Source of the DNA: Lachnospiraceae bacterium | GTDB lineage: Bacteria; Bacillota; Clostridia; Lachnospirales; Lachnospiraceae | Assembly (NCBI GenBank): GCA_017443065.1 | Contig: JAFSPF010000089.1 | Location: 1-41,605, forward strand | Reading direction: 5' to 3' | DNA length: 41,605 nt | Shown: positions 23,401-30,890 of the stretch, piece after piece | Layout: each line of letters starts with the position of its first letter | Numbering within the stretch: the first letter of the stretch is position 1 | Notes under the pieces: model-generated | Databases searched by the model: none | The model's input: the letters and a program-made list of their open reading frames with translations, nothing else | Told to the model about the DNA's origin: nothing | Translations under genes and position numbers: made by a program

Positions 23401-24103
23401 TCTTTGCTTCATCCCCGGCCAACATAAAAGCGTTCGGAAGGTCCTTCAATTCCTGCTGCATGTTGCGCAATTCAACTGTGGCGTCAGCCAGTTTTCCCCG
23501 CAGCTCCAATGCCTGTGTTGAAAATGCACCGGATTCCCTTGCGGCCTTCTCGTAATCCTCCGCAAGCAGCTTGACAACTTCCTCCTGCGTCTTGATTTCG
23601 CTGGTCAGCGAGGATTTCATACCGCTTGATTTTGTAAAGACGTTCGATAAACCGCTTAAATTTTCAAAGTTCTTAAACTCGGACCGGAACGTGGACACAG
23701 CCGTGGACATGGTTTCCAGGTCGCGCTTGAAGGTGCCAAGTCCCTTGATCTCCACGGACGTTGTGGAAAGTTTTTCCAGTTCCGAGCGGAAAGACTGTAG
23801 CTTCGTTTCGGCCTTGACCAGCTCTTCCTTGAATTTGCTGGCTTCCGGAGAGAAAGCGCCAAACTTATTGATGGCAAGGTCAAGCTGCTCACGCCATCCC
23901 CGGACAACTTCTTCCTGGTTTTTGATGGCGTTGTGAAGCGCGGTCATGCTGCCGGATGCTTTGGAGAATGGATCTTTCAATCCTTCCGCTTTTTTGAGTT
24001 CCGCAACATAGGTTTTGACTTCCTGTGCCGCGCCTCTTAAAGCGTCCGTAAACTCTTTTCCGCCTTCAAGGCCGATTCTTACACCGATGCTCTGTAACGC
24101 CAT
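20459..24103 (-). CDS. Tail tape measure protein
   Basis: The 1214-aa protein has N-terminal coiled coils (residues 1-200) and a TP901-type core near 250-640 (EYSEFEKQMSQVAKV, then ALEILGRAGLSVEEA, ETNGELRDGEEVMEEYG). A Gly-rich hydrophobic segment follows (about 650-760) for tail-tube and membrane insertion. Next is a long array of about 12 Trp-containing 22-residue repeats (about residues 760-1030), then a C-terminal part. Family members set tail length and guide DNA ejection. At about 0.15 nm per residue the tail would be near 180 nm, a rough estimate. Confidence 0.92.
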   Translation of the reverse strand: MALQSIGVRIGLEGGKEFTDALRGAAQEVKTYVAELKKAEGLKDPFSKASGSMTALHNAIKNQEEVVRGWREQLDLAINKFGAFSPEASKFKEELVKAETKLQSFRSELEKLSTTSVEIKGLGTFKRDLETMSTAVSTFRSEFKNFENLSGLSNVFTKSSGMKSSLTSEIKTQEEVVKLLAEDYEKAARESGAFSTQALELRGKLADATVELRNMQQELKDLPNAFMLAGDEAKKLADKVTGIGQSLSGIGSSTRVLSGGAAGILGGIIKEYSEFEKQMSQVAKVQELNVKASEEDAAAYKKLEERARELGRTTVFSAVEAAEALEILGRAGLSVEEAVALSGPALDLAAAEEVELAEAASVLVDTLNSLGYEKNYDNARRLADVLAQTSRNSNTNLTLLSESLKYAGSQAGALGWSMEDLAFMLGLAADFGVKSTQAGTGLRQGLKNLISPTDKTALAMEKFGISLDDGKGGIIDNITFLKQLRSAFGDLDVNVLETNGELRDGEEVMEEYGDSLPVTKMEKLQAICDIFGTRAMPTMLALIRTAPDDFDDLTTAISQADNAAKEMADTAIDNLSGEWTLLIDQVKDLALEFGQTLVPVLREGLQVFREILQGFSGLDEGTKKTILKVLALTAAVSPFFTILGGITKGIGGLISMGGSLIGGVGKVIRLFTGAGGLVPAMASVAQGATGAGGLASSLSGVGTTVGAGSTGLVGKLGGLAKAAGPFLLKGAIVVGIAAGAVWLGKKIYEHWDDIKRFLGETWEAIKTMASDIWEGITTVISGVWEGVKKVAEDVWGGVTTFLSETWGGIKRAAEDIWGGITTFVTDCWEGIKTVSGTVWNGLTTFLSTTWEGLKTVAGGVWGGITTIVSDCWNGIEIVSNTVWNGLTTFLSTTWEGIKIVARGAFDGIAKVISDTWSGIEYVAGVSWNGITTLLSGLWGGIKTIAVGAFDGIATVVSDTWNGIEYVAGVSWNGITTLLGGLWEGIKTVGVGIFEGFAGALGDIWEGIKTVAERAWEGISGIIGNVWEGVKGLAENIAGEFVGIGNSLETAIQNVKTKAGNAWAESIMSNEDTAKSASEMMKNFENGVKNGKKGPIGAIKGFAKNINELLHHSTPDKGPLKDDDTWMPDMMKQFAHGIRDYIPEIQKASRQAAAAMVPSHYAYLPEPGNVNSSTVSMGGVNFTINTQPGQDPEAIAYVVERRLTNMIARQQYAYS
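21014..21821 (-). repeat. 66-bp repeats coding Trp-rich 22-residue units in the tape measure
   Basis: About 12 units follow a pattern like WEGIKTVAGGVWGGITTIVSD, with Trp (sometimes Phe) every 11 residues. Some units are nearly identical at the DNA level (compare the VAGVSWNGITTLL units near 21200 and 21330), showing recent duplication. Such an array can change tail length by unequal recombination. Confidence 0.85.
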
Positions 24104-24105
24104 TT

Positions 24106-24294
24106 TTACCTCAACGCCATTACTTCCTCAAACGTCCACTTCTTTTTCTTTTCTTTCTCCTGGGCGCCGCCGTTGTAAATGGATAAGCAGGAAATCATGT
24201 CGATCATTTCCCCGTACCGGGTAACTTCAACCTCTTTCCTGCTCATTCCAAGCTTGCGTCCGTAAAACAGAATCCATGCGTCGGTCAGTTCTGT
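24106..24294 (-). CDS. Tail chaperone frameshift extension (GT-type)
   Basis: In the -1 frame after the first chaperone gene lies a 62-codon open stretch without a proper start. It reads TELTDAWILFYGRKLGMS, then RYGEMIDMISCLSIYNGG, and ends KKKWTFEEVMALR. This matches the T part of G/GT tail assembly chaperones. It would join the first gene by a -1 slip at an A-run (AGAAAAAC on the minus strand, 24299-24293), 6 bp before the zero-frame stop. The tape measure ATG follows its stop by 2 bp, as expected. Confidence 0.7.
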   Translation of the reverse strand, partial: TELTDAWILFYGRKLGMSRKEVEVTRYGEMIDMISCLSIYNGGAQEKEKKKKWTFEEVMALR

Positions 24295-24677
24295 TTTTCT
24301 TCTGCGGCGGCCTTTGCTTTTTTTCCCTTGCCCTCTTTCGGTTCTTCCGTTTCCACGGTGATACCAAGTCCCTTGCGGATGACATCCACCGCCTCCCTCT
24401 GTAAATCCATGTGTTCTTCCATGGTGAGATTCTCAATCATTTCTTCCGTCAAGGGGTTTGGTTCATACGTTTTCCCCTCCTGCGCATCCCAATAAGATTT
24501 GTGATCTTCATGGGATTCGGAAAGAATGATGATGATTTTGGTCGTTCTGTCAAATTCCTCCGGTCCGTCAAGATATTCATCCAGTTTCGTGAAATCCTCC
24601 CCCGGACACAAGGCGCGGATTCTGCTCCGCGCCTTGACGGTCATCAACATTCCGTATTCTTTTCCTCTGATGTTCAT
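24285..24677 (-). CDS. Tail assembly chaperone (G-type)
   Basis: The 130-aa product is encoded between the major tail protein and the tape measure, the place of the tail chaperone. It begins MNIRGKEYGMLMTVKARSRI. It has a conserved middle (NLTMEEHMDLQREAVDVIRK) and a Lys/Glu/Ala-rich end (EGKGKKAKAAAEEKQN) over the frameshift region. A minor fraction of ribosomes probably slips to make the GT form that binds the tape measure. Confidence 0.75.
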   Translation of the reverse strand: MNIRGKEYGMLMTVKARSRIRALCPGEDFTKLDEYLDGPEEFDRTTKIIIILSESHEDHKSYWDAQEGKTYEPNPLTEEMIENLTMEEHMDLQREAVDVIRKGLGITVETEEPKEGKGKKAKAAAEEKQN

Positions 24678-24703
24678 GGTCTTTTCCCCCTTCTTCGTTT
24701 ACG

Positions 24704-25333
24704 TTACGGTGTTGCAGGATCGGAGCCGCCGCCGGTCAGGCCGCCGCCGGAAGAAGAGCCGATATTCATCTTCGCATCCAGCGCCGCCAGGGCTTCCGAT
24801 TCCGTGTCGTAGTCCTTTCCGATGGATTTCCACGCTCCCTTTGCGGTGTCTCCACGGAGTACCGTTGCTTCCAGCTCCGTGGTCTGCCAATCAATATCCT
24901 CTTCCTGCGTGGCCGCATTGATCGGGAACTGATTGAACTTGCACTTATACAGCAAACACGGTGCATAAGTAGTCTTTGCGTCAGACATATATCTGACGAG
25001 GAAACCAACACCGACGTAAGGCACGTTCTGATCGTTGTCGTAGTCCATCCAGTCCCCGGCCTGATCCGGGATACCCATAATCATTTTTTCTGCATCTTCG
25101 TGGGGATGATCACATGTCAGCGACAAGGTTGCCCTCGTGAAGATACCCGCAGCGGATTCCGCCGCCTGGTTGTCCGCATAGAAGATGTTGTCATCCGCCG
25201 TTTCCGGTTCAATGGAAACTTCCACGCCGCGCGCCAAAGGGCGGCCGTTGGAGTAACTGATCGTACCGGCGCTGTGAGAATAAAGCGCAACACGCGGATG
25301 ACTGAAACCTGTGATAACCTTTCCGTTAGCCAT
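24704..25333 (-). CDS. Major tail (tube) protein
   Basis: The 209-aa product has the phi13/TP901-like tube-protein pattern (KVITGFSHPRVALY, then ARGVEVSIEPETADDNIFYADN and PYVGVGFLVRYMS). It ends in a Gly/Ser-rich linker (SSSGGGLTGGGSDPATP) but lacks the Ig-like domain that some relatives carry there. It lies in the canonical order between neck genes and chaperone. Confidence 0.88.
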   Translation of the reverse strand: MANGKVITGFSHPRVALYSHSAGTISYSNGRPLARGVEVSIEPETADDNIFYADNQAAESAAGIFTRATLSLTCDHPHEDAEKMIMGIPDQAGDWMDYDNDQNVPYVGVGFLVRYMSDAKTTYAPCLLYKCKFNQFPINAATQEEDIDWQTTELEATVLRGDTAKGAWKSIGKDYDTESEALAALDAKMNIGSSSGGGLTGGGSDPATP

Positions 25334-25360
25334 TTTGTAATCCTTTCTCCCTTTCGGGAA

Positions 25361-25981
25361 TTAAGCTCGTGATTTGTACGTAAACCCAAATTCCTCCACA
25401 AGTTGATTGAACCGCTTCGCCATTCTGTCCTCTGCTTCATGACGAAACCTTCTGACTGTCGGAGCAATAAACGGGCATTTTCTTCGGAAGGACGTGCCGG
25501 ATTCTACCGCTCTCGCCACCATGGCGTTGGGATGTCCCTGGTCGTATTTCGCGGTGATATGTTTGTTGTATCCGGCAAAACCCGCTTTCGTATTCAGGAA
25601 CTTTTTATCTTTCCTTATGGGCGCAAGTCCCAATCCCTGATCGTTTTTTACGAACGGTCCGCCTTCCAGAAGTCCTTCTTTTTCAATCTTTGTCACCCCG
25701 GCCGGTGCGTGCTTTGACGCCTTCCCCTGGGAAACGTTCTTCGTGTACTCACGCTTCGCGCTCTTCTTTGAGAGTGTTCCGCCGGTATCGTCCAGCACAT
25801 TGTCAATCACGGGTAAGGCTTCAATCGCGTTTCTGATTTCATCCGCGATCAAACCGGCTCCGGGGTAAATGGTGGCTTCCATCAACCCCTCCGAAGCGTT
25901 GGCAAACGCCGTCCAGTCAGCGACAAGCTTCTGCACATTTTTTCCGACTTTGAACGTGTGTCTCACGCCACAAACTCCCAT
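25361..25981 (-). CDS. HK97 gp10-like neck/tail protein
   Basis: The 206-aa basic protein has the HK97_gp10 pattern: an N-terminal helix, then a core with LLEGGPFVKNDQGLGLAPIRK and a C-terminal AEDRMAKRFNQLVEEFGF helix. It is longer than the usual 120-150 aa. It overlaps the upstream neck gene by 19 bp. The family acts in head-tail joining or tail completion. Confidence 0.7.
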   Translation of the reverse strand: MGVCGVRHTFKVGKNVQKLVADWTAFANASEGLMEATIYPGAGLIADEIRNAIEALPVIDNVLDDTGGTLSKKSAKREYTKNVSQGKASKHAPAGVTKIEKEGLLEGGPFVKNDQGLGLAPIRKDKKFLNTKAGFAGYNKHITAKYDQGHPNAMVARAVESGTSFRRKCPFIAPTVRRFRHEAEDRMAKRFNQLVEEFGFTYKSRA

Positions 25982-26298
25982 TCATGGTGAATCAATCCGG
26001 TGCCGTCCTCGTACTGCGTTGACAACCAGCCCCAACGGGAACCAAAAGTATCGTTCAGCAATTTCTGGATTTCGTCAAACACCGGATCAAACTCTGTTTT
26101 GGTGAAGAAGTCTATCGTGCCGTGGATCGTCCACTCACCGCGGCGGTTGTCCCCGTTGAAGTAATCCGCGGGGCCGTCCTCCGCCCACAACACATAAGGG
26201 GCGCTCATGCGGTCATGGTAGTAATGCTTTACCTTTTTCGCGCCGATGGAGAGCGTGGCAAGCGCGTCGTGGATTTCCTTTAACCGCGCCTGGATCAT
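25963..26298 (-). CDS. Neck / tail-terminator-like protein
   Basis: The 111-aa product has YYHDRMSAPYVLWAEDG followed by GEWTIHGTIDFFTKTEFDP and a helix DEIQKLLND. The pattern of a strand with HGTIDFFTK and a following acidic helix recalls tail-terminator proteins. It lies before rather than after the gp10-like gene, so it might instead be a head closure factor. It overlaps its upstream neighbour by 4 bp. Confidence 0.55.
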   Translation of the reverse strand: MIQARLKEIHDALATLSIGAKKVKHYYHDRMSAPYVLWAEDGPADYFNGDNRRGEWTIHGTIDFFTKTEFDPVFDEIQKLLNDTFGSRWGWLSTQYEDGTGLIHHEWEFVA

Positions 26299-26630
26299 GT
26301 CGAATCCCTCTGTGCTTTCTCCTGGAAGATCCTGTTATTGAGCAGCCGCCGTAACATATGCGGCATGATCCCCTGGTTGTTGGACGTGGTGGCAAAGTAT
26401 TTGTTGTTGCTCGAATCCGCAGTCATGGATTGTGATGCCCGAAGCCGGTACAGATACGCCGCGTATTTCGCCACAAGGTTCATGTCGGCGTAGTCTTCAA
26501 GGGAGAGGGTTTTCACCCCCTCCCTGATAACTTCCGTTTGCGCGGCCTGGATCAGCACTTTCAGATAATCATCCTGATGCGTCGTGTAATTCAGTTGTAA
26601 ATCTGCCTTCACAAGATCAAGAATTTCCAT
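26295..26630 (-). CDS. Head-tail connector (gp6-like adaptor)
   Basis: The 111-aa helical protein begins MEILDLVKADLQLNYTTHQDDYLKVLI. This is the hallmark of gp6/gp15-like head-tail adaptors that bind the portal ring. It follows the major capsid gene by 18 bp. The C-terminus (MPHMLRRLLNNRIFQEKA) is basic. Confidence 0.75.
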   Translation of the reverse strand: MEILDLVKADLQLNYTTHQDDYLKVLIQAAQTEVIREGVKTLSLEDYADMNLVAKYAAYLYRLRASQSMTADSSNNKYFATTSNNQGIMPHMLRRLLNNRIFQEKAQRDST

Positions 26631-26648
26631 GACCGTGGAACTCCTTTT

Positions 26649-28076
26649 TTACGGTGTCACCGGTGCCGGTGTGTTCGCAAGGTCCGCCGGGAAGTCGATT
26701 TCGCTTGCCTTAGTCGGCGTGGACGTATCCGTGGTGAGAACGCCGAAGGCTTCACGGATGACCGGCTTGCCGTCATATCTCGCGGTGCCTTTGAACACGG
26801 TGCGATCCTCCAGGAATTTGTAGTGTTCGCTGGTGGCAAACTGGCGGCCGGCTCTTTCGATCATCGTGTAGGCACCGAAGTAGCCGTAAACGATGTTGTT
26901 GTCCGGAATGAACGGTACTTCCACAACCGTGCCGCCGATGACCGGCATGGTGTTGTTTGCGATTCCCGCCACAATGGCGCCGTTCAGGTTCTTGTCCATG
27001 GATTCCACAAGAAGATCCAGGTGCGTCATTTCGTTCATGACCCACACAAGGCCGCCCTCGTAGTACGGGTTTTTCAGGGCCTTCGTGCGCTGCACGATTT
27101 CTTTGAACAGATTCACGCCCTTTGCGCCGGTACCGGCTTTGACGTTCGACGTGGAAAGGTCCACCCACGGACGTGCCGTAGGGAGATAATCCGTCGGCTC
27201 TGCCGTCTGATTGAGGCTGGTGACGATACCCATCGGCATACGCGTGCCGCGGCCGTAGATGATCGCCTTATCCAGCGCTTTGGAAATGGCAACACCGATG
27301 GCGGAAAGGATCTCGTTTGCAAGATTGAGATCGCTGTCCTCCAGCGTGGCGTTGCAGATGTCGAAGAAGCCGCCCACCTTCCAGCAGCCGAAGTCGATGT
27401 CGTTGAATCCCAGGGACAGCTCGTTCAGCGTTGCGCAGCAATCCGTCCACACGCCTTCCGGAATGTCGCCCATTATTACTTGTCGCGCCGTGCCGTGGAT
27501 GGAACGGACGTTGACGTAAGGCAGCAATTTGCTGTTCGTTTCGACGATCTGACGCAGCAGCGGAAGCATCACTTCCGGAATTGTCAGACCGACGTTTTCA
27601 ATGGCTCTCTTTTCCCTCATGCAAGTGCGGACGTGGCCGATGAATCCTTTCACATCGTCCCTGGTAACCAGCGCCGCAAGATCATTTGCTCTGTTTCTGT
27701 TCACCATAACTTCAACCCTCTCTCTCTGCTCCGGTTCCGCGTTGGGTTCCGCAGCCTGTTCCTGTTTCTGTTCCGTTTTCTTTTCCAGGTTTTCAAGCTC
27801 TTCTTCCGCGGCTTTCAGATCGCCTTCCGCCTTCTCAATGGCTTCCGCGTTCTCTTTCTGCTCCGCTTCCAGCTTTTCCACCTCGCCCTCGATCACTTGC
27901 TTCTGTTCCTCCACGGCGGCCTTTTCTTCTTCCGTCGTAGGGGTTTCGATTTCGTTGATCGCGTTCGCCAGCTCGTTCTCACGCTTCTCCAGCTCCGCTT
28001 TGGCCTGGTTCAGCGCTTCAAGCTCTGTGCGCTTTTCCTCAATCTTCTTGCGCAGCATCAACTGTCTTAACGCCAT
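26649..28076 (-). CDS. HK97-fold major capsid protein with scaffolding delta domain
   Basis: The 475-aa product has residues 1-105 as an extended Glu/Lys coiled coil, the delta (scaffold) domain removed during maturation. From about residue 125 the HK97-fold coat domain follows (LTIPEVMLPLLRQIVE, then GWNDIDFG-like LGFNDIDFGCWKVGG and YGRGTRMPMGIVT). Cleavage is expected near NRNRAND. It overlaps the protease gene end by 38 bp. Maturation depends on that protease, which here contains an amber codon. Confidence 0.92.
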   Translation of the reverse strand: MALRQLMLRKKIEEKRTELEALNQAKAELEKRENELANAINEIETPTTEEEKAAVEEQKQVIEGEVEKLEAEQKENAEAIEKAEGDLKAAEEELENLEKKTEQKQEQAAEPNAEPEQRERVEVMVNRNRANDLAALVTRDDVKGFIGHVRTCMREKRAIENVGLTIPEVMLPLLRQIVETNSKLLPYVNVRSIHGTARQVIMGDIPEGVWTDCCATLNELSLGFNDIDFGCWKVGGFFDICNATLEDSDLNLANEILSAIGVAISKALDKAIIYGRGTRMPMGIVTSLNQTAEPTDYLPTARPWVDLSTSNVKAGTGAKGVNLFKEIVQRTKALKNPYYEGGLVWVMNEMTHLDLLVESMDKNLNGAIVAGIANNTMPVIGGTVVEVPFIPDNNIVYGYFGAYTMIERAGRQFATSEHYKFLEDRTVFKGTARYDGKPVIREAFGVLTTDTSTPTKASEIDFPADLANTPAPVTP

Positions 28077-28668
28077 TTCTCAACCTCGCTTTCATGTTTT
28101 CCTTCCACGCTTCCGTCTGCCGCTTCATGATTTCGCGGTAGTCGTTTTCACGCGCGGAAATACTCGTTGCTTCATACGCAGGGAAAGTGCAGACCGAACA
28201 CTCAAACAGCTCCACGTCCTCGATCGTCCAATGAACATCACCATTGTCGGAAATGTCTGTCCGTTCACTCACGATGTTGAATCCGATGCTGCATCCGTCC
28301 ACGTCACCCCGCTTCACACGCTCATAGGTATTCATGGCGTCGCTATCGTTCGGATTGATAGTGATCCGTCCCCATAAGCCGTGTTCGTCCTATCGCATTT
28401 CAAACGTGTGCGCCTTACACCGGCCCAATACCATGCTGGTGTCATGGTTGGTCAATGCCCTGACATCGTTTGACAGCGAACGGGTGAACGCGCCCGGTGC
28501 TATGGATTTGCTCATAGACGGGCTGATTTGATAGTCGCTATTAAAAACGGCGAAGTACCCTTCAATCACCGGTACGTCGCCGTCATCCCTCGTTTCAAAT
28601 GTCGCTTCGCGGTTATACAATGTTCGATGCTGCATACCGTCCCGCATGGAAACGTCTGCTGTATTCAT
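28039..28668 (-). pseudogene. HK97-type prohead protease interrupted by an in-frame amber codon
   Basis: The frame from 28668 encodes the N-terminal half (FAVFNSDYQISP, IAPGAF, DVRALTNHDTSMVLGR) with catalytic His75. TAG at 28392-28390 then stops it at codon 93. The same frame continues at once with DEHGLWGRITINPNDSDA and VKRGDVDGCSIGF, which holds the catalytic Ser near codon 127, to a stop at 28039. The total of 209 codons is normal for the family. A single base change would restore it. An internal ATG at 28335 could restart translation but would lack the His. Possible readings are an inactivated prophage, readthrough, or a sequencing error. Confidence 0.85.
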
Positions 28669-28677
28669 CTTGCCTCC

Positions 28678-29721
28678 TTACTGTGAAACCTCGATCAGCG
28701 TACCCCTGGACGGTCTGAATATCCTGGACGCCATCTGTGCGCTGTCACCGTTCTCCACAATGTCGTAAACCTGCTGTGCCGTAAGACCGCTTGTGTTGAT
28801 AATCACAACCTCACCGCTGTGAAGCTTATACGGTGCGAAGTACGCAATCTGATCACCGTTGCTGTCCAACACTTCCGCAAATAACAACGTGCCGTACCCG
28901 CGGTACGTGCTGATGTCCTCGTTTAACAGGAGGAGATTTGCACCCACGCTTCCGCTTGCCGTGTTGCCGCTCGGAGTAATCGTGTTATCAATATTGTTCT
29001 GCACAACCCTTAAAGAGTTTGCCTTTTGCCAGTATTCAAATACGGACGTGACAGATATCCCGCCCAACTGCGCGCTGGAATACTGTGTGTTTCCCGGCCA
29101 CATCTGCTGTACGGCGTTACTGGCGGGTAGCATCCTAAGTGTCGTTCTTGCGGAGTTAGAAACAAACGCGCCGATCAACGTGGTTGTGGACGTTTCGGCG
29201 AATCCCTTTGCGTGTAAGGTGTAACCGTAATCAGCCGCGATACCCGTATCAATGTAAGTACTTGCGCTGCTGCCTTTGACGCCGTATATCTTTCCTTCAC
29301 CGGATTTCTTGAACGTCACGGCTTTGGAAATAGATCCCGCTTCCCCGAAGGAAACCTGTACGGTACCCGTGCCGACAAGATCATAGTTTTCGTCCACGTT
29401 CGTATCCCATATGATCTCCGAAATGGTCACCGTGGGTTTCTTCCACGAAATACCGCTGGTTCCAATCGGGACCGCAAAGCCGTCAATGTTTAATTCGTTT
29501 GCAATAATATCCGGCGCCTCTGCTTCGCTTGCGACATGGTACACGTCCTGAAACGCGATCTCAAACAGGGATGCAAGGTTGCCTTGTGCCATCGTTCCCA
29601 CAATCCTTTCACCGGCGGCATTATAAGCAACAACACCGCTTGCCAGGGTTTTCGGCGTCACGGTGCTGTCGCTGATGTCCATTATGGTGTTGTTGCCGAA
29701 TCTGACGATATTTACCGCCAT
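28678..29721 (-). CDS. Fibre-like protein with lectin-like domain in the head gene block
   Basis: The 347-aa product has an N-terminal module (NIVRFGNNTIMDISDSTVTP, then GVVAYNAAGERIVGT) that is a common anchor in clostridial phage fibre proteins. The large middle (GVKGSSASTYIDTGIAADYG, then YFAPYKLHSGEVVI) is beta-rich and may be a LamG/concanavalin-type carbohydrate-binding fold. It lies between portal and protease, an unusual place for tail fibres, so a head fibre or capsid decoration is plausible. Its stop lies 10 bp before the protease start. Confidence 0.65.
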   Translation of the reverse strand: MAVNIVRFGNNTIMDISDSTVTPKTLASGVVAYNAAGERIVGTMAQGNLASLFEIAFQDVYHVASEAEAPDIIANELNIDGFAVPIGTSGISWKKPTVTISEIIWDTNVDENYDLVGTGTVQVSFGEAGSISKAVTFKKSGEGKIYGVKGSSASTYIDTGIAADYGYTLHAKGFAETSTTTLIGAFVSNSARTTLRMLPASNAVQQMWPGNTQYSSAQLGGISVTSVFEYWQKANSLRVVQNNIDNTITPSGNTASGSVGANLLLLNEDISTYRGYGTLLFAEVLDSNGDQIAYFAPYKLHSGEVVIINTSGLTAQQVYDIVENGDSAQMASRIFRPSRGTLIEVSQ

Positions 29722-29730
29722 AGTTACTCC

Positions 29731-30324
29731 TTACGGCGTGCTGGGCGCCACCGTTCCGATCGTCACCGTCGTGCCATAAGAATTTTCTGTTTCCGTGTAG
29801 GCAATCGCTTCCACGGTCACCTGGGAGAAGTAATCATCCCCAGCGGGCGGAAGAACCGTGTGTGCCGTGGTGTACGGCGTAACGGTGACAGGATTTGCCT
29901 TGACGTTTTCAGCCGGAGCCAGCGTACCGGTAACACCAAGAATCTGCACGCCTTCTTTGATGTTTGATGCAATCAGCTTCGCCTGTTCCGTCGCGTCAAT
30001 CTGCACCGTACCGGAGCCGTCATGATACCCGGAAGGCACGGTATAAGTACCGGCCACCGTGGAAATCGTCCCAGAAACCGCGCCATTGTTCGGCATGGAG
30101 CCGTTGATTTTGGATCCGCCGACATACGCGGTTTTCCCGGAAAGAATCTCGCTTGCCGTCGCGTTCGCATCCGACGTGTCCGCGTCGAAGGTCGATGTGC
30201 CGGTGATGATTTCACCGCTTCTGTCATGGGCGGTATATCCTGCTGCCAGTTTGTCCGCAACCACGGTATCCGCGGTAAGGTCGATCAATACTTCGCCGCC
30301 GTAAATGATTTTGTTCTTCGCCAT
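29731..30324 (-). CDS. Fibre-like decoration protein in the head gene block
   Basis: The 197-aa product starts at the ATG at 30324 with AAAGGAG upstream. The N-terminal anchor (EVLIDLTADTVVADKLAAGY) resembles the first part of the neighbouring 347-aa protein. Several Gly/Thr-rich beta repeats follow. The C-terminus (DDYFSQVTVEAIAYTETENS, then YGTTVTIG) closely resembles the C-terminus of the protein encoded upstream. Probably a virion decoration; the exact site is unknown. Confidence 0.65.
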   Translation of the reverse strand: MAKNKIIYGGEVLIDLTADTVVADKLAAGYTAHDRSGEIITGTSTFDADTSDANATASEILSGKTAYVGGSKINGSMPNNGAVSGTISTVAGTYTVPSGYHDGSGTVQIDATEQAKLIASNIKEGVQILGVTGTLAPAENVKANPVTVTPYTTAHTVLPPAGDDYFSQVTVEAIAYTETENSYGTTVTIGTVAPSTP

Positions 30325-30337
30325 TTCTTTTTCTCCT

Positions 30338-30889
30338 TTAGCTGGCAATCACAACTGTTGTTCCGTGGTCGTTTGTGGTTTCTGCGTATGGGATCTCGTA
30401 CACCGTTACATCGTCCCTCATTGCGTGGTCTTTCGTTGCCAATTTCTGATCTATCGTTTTCGGTATCACTTCATACGGTCCCGGATAATACGGAAGGTCT
30501 GACGGTGTATCACCGCCGCTGTCCTCCAGGATGTCATAATTCGTTTCCAGCTTCGATAGCGTTATTTCCGTGATGGCAATGCCGTCAAAGTTTACCAGCG
30601 GTTGCACCACGTCCACGCGGTACTGGCCGTCCAGTTCGCTTTCCTCCAGCACGGCGTACATCCCGATTGCCACCATCGGGGTATGGTCCTCCCGCAGGGG
30701 CGGCCGCCATATCCGGATCATGGCGCTGATATCCTGATTCACGCCCATGGCTGCATACCGTCTGTTAAATCCGACGATTCGGTTTTCAAACATGCAGGGA
30801 TATACCGGCTTCAATACGTGTTTTGGCATATCCGCCGCACCGGAAACGTCTGTCAAATCGCAGAACGTCACCTTGCCGGAATCCAACAT
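30338..30889 (-). CDS. Portal-adjacent protein with fibre-type C-terminal module
   Basis: The 183-aa product has an N-terminal part (SGKVTFCDLTDVSGAADMPK, then NRRYAAMGVNQDISAMIRIW) that is a conserved clostridial phage protein next to the portal. It may be a head or joining component. The last 45 residues (YEVIPKTIDQKLATKDHAMR, then DDVTVYEIPYAETTNDHGTT) are a fibre-type repeat module shared with the next gene. It starts just after the portal stop with AAGGAG in place. Confidence 0.6.
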   Translation of the reverse strand: MLDSGKVTFCDLTDVSGAADMPKHVLKPVYPCMFENRIVGFNRRYAAMGVNQDISAMIRIWRPPLREDHTPMVAIGMYAVLEESELDGQYRVDVVQPLVNFDGIAITEITLSKLETNYDILEDSGGDTPSDLPYYPGPYEVIPKTIDQKLATKDHAMRDDVTVYEIPYAETTNDHGTTVVIAS

Positions 30890-30890
30890 G

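Noticed and set aside
26823-28070. Rightward 415-codon frame opposite the major capsid gene
   Set aside because: It is an antisense shadow rich in Phe, Arg and Leu over the coiled-coil-coding part, with no ribosome-binding site.
28039-28668. TAG recoded as an amino acid in this phage
   Set aside because: At least two other phage genes (8497 and 18014) use TAG as their natural stop, each combined with the next ribosome-binding site, and the tRNA-like RNA near 41 kb has no CTA anticodon loop.
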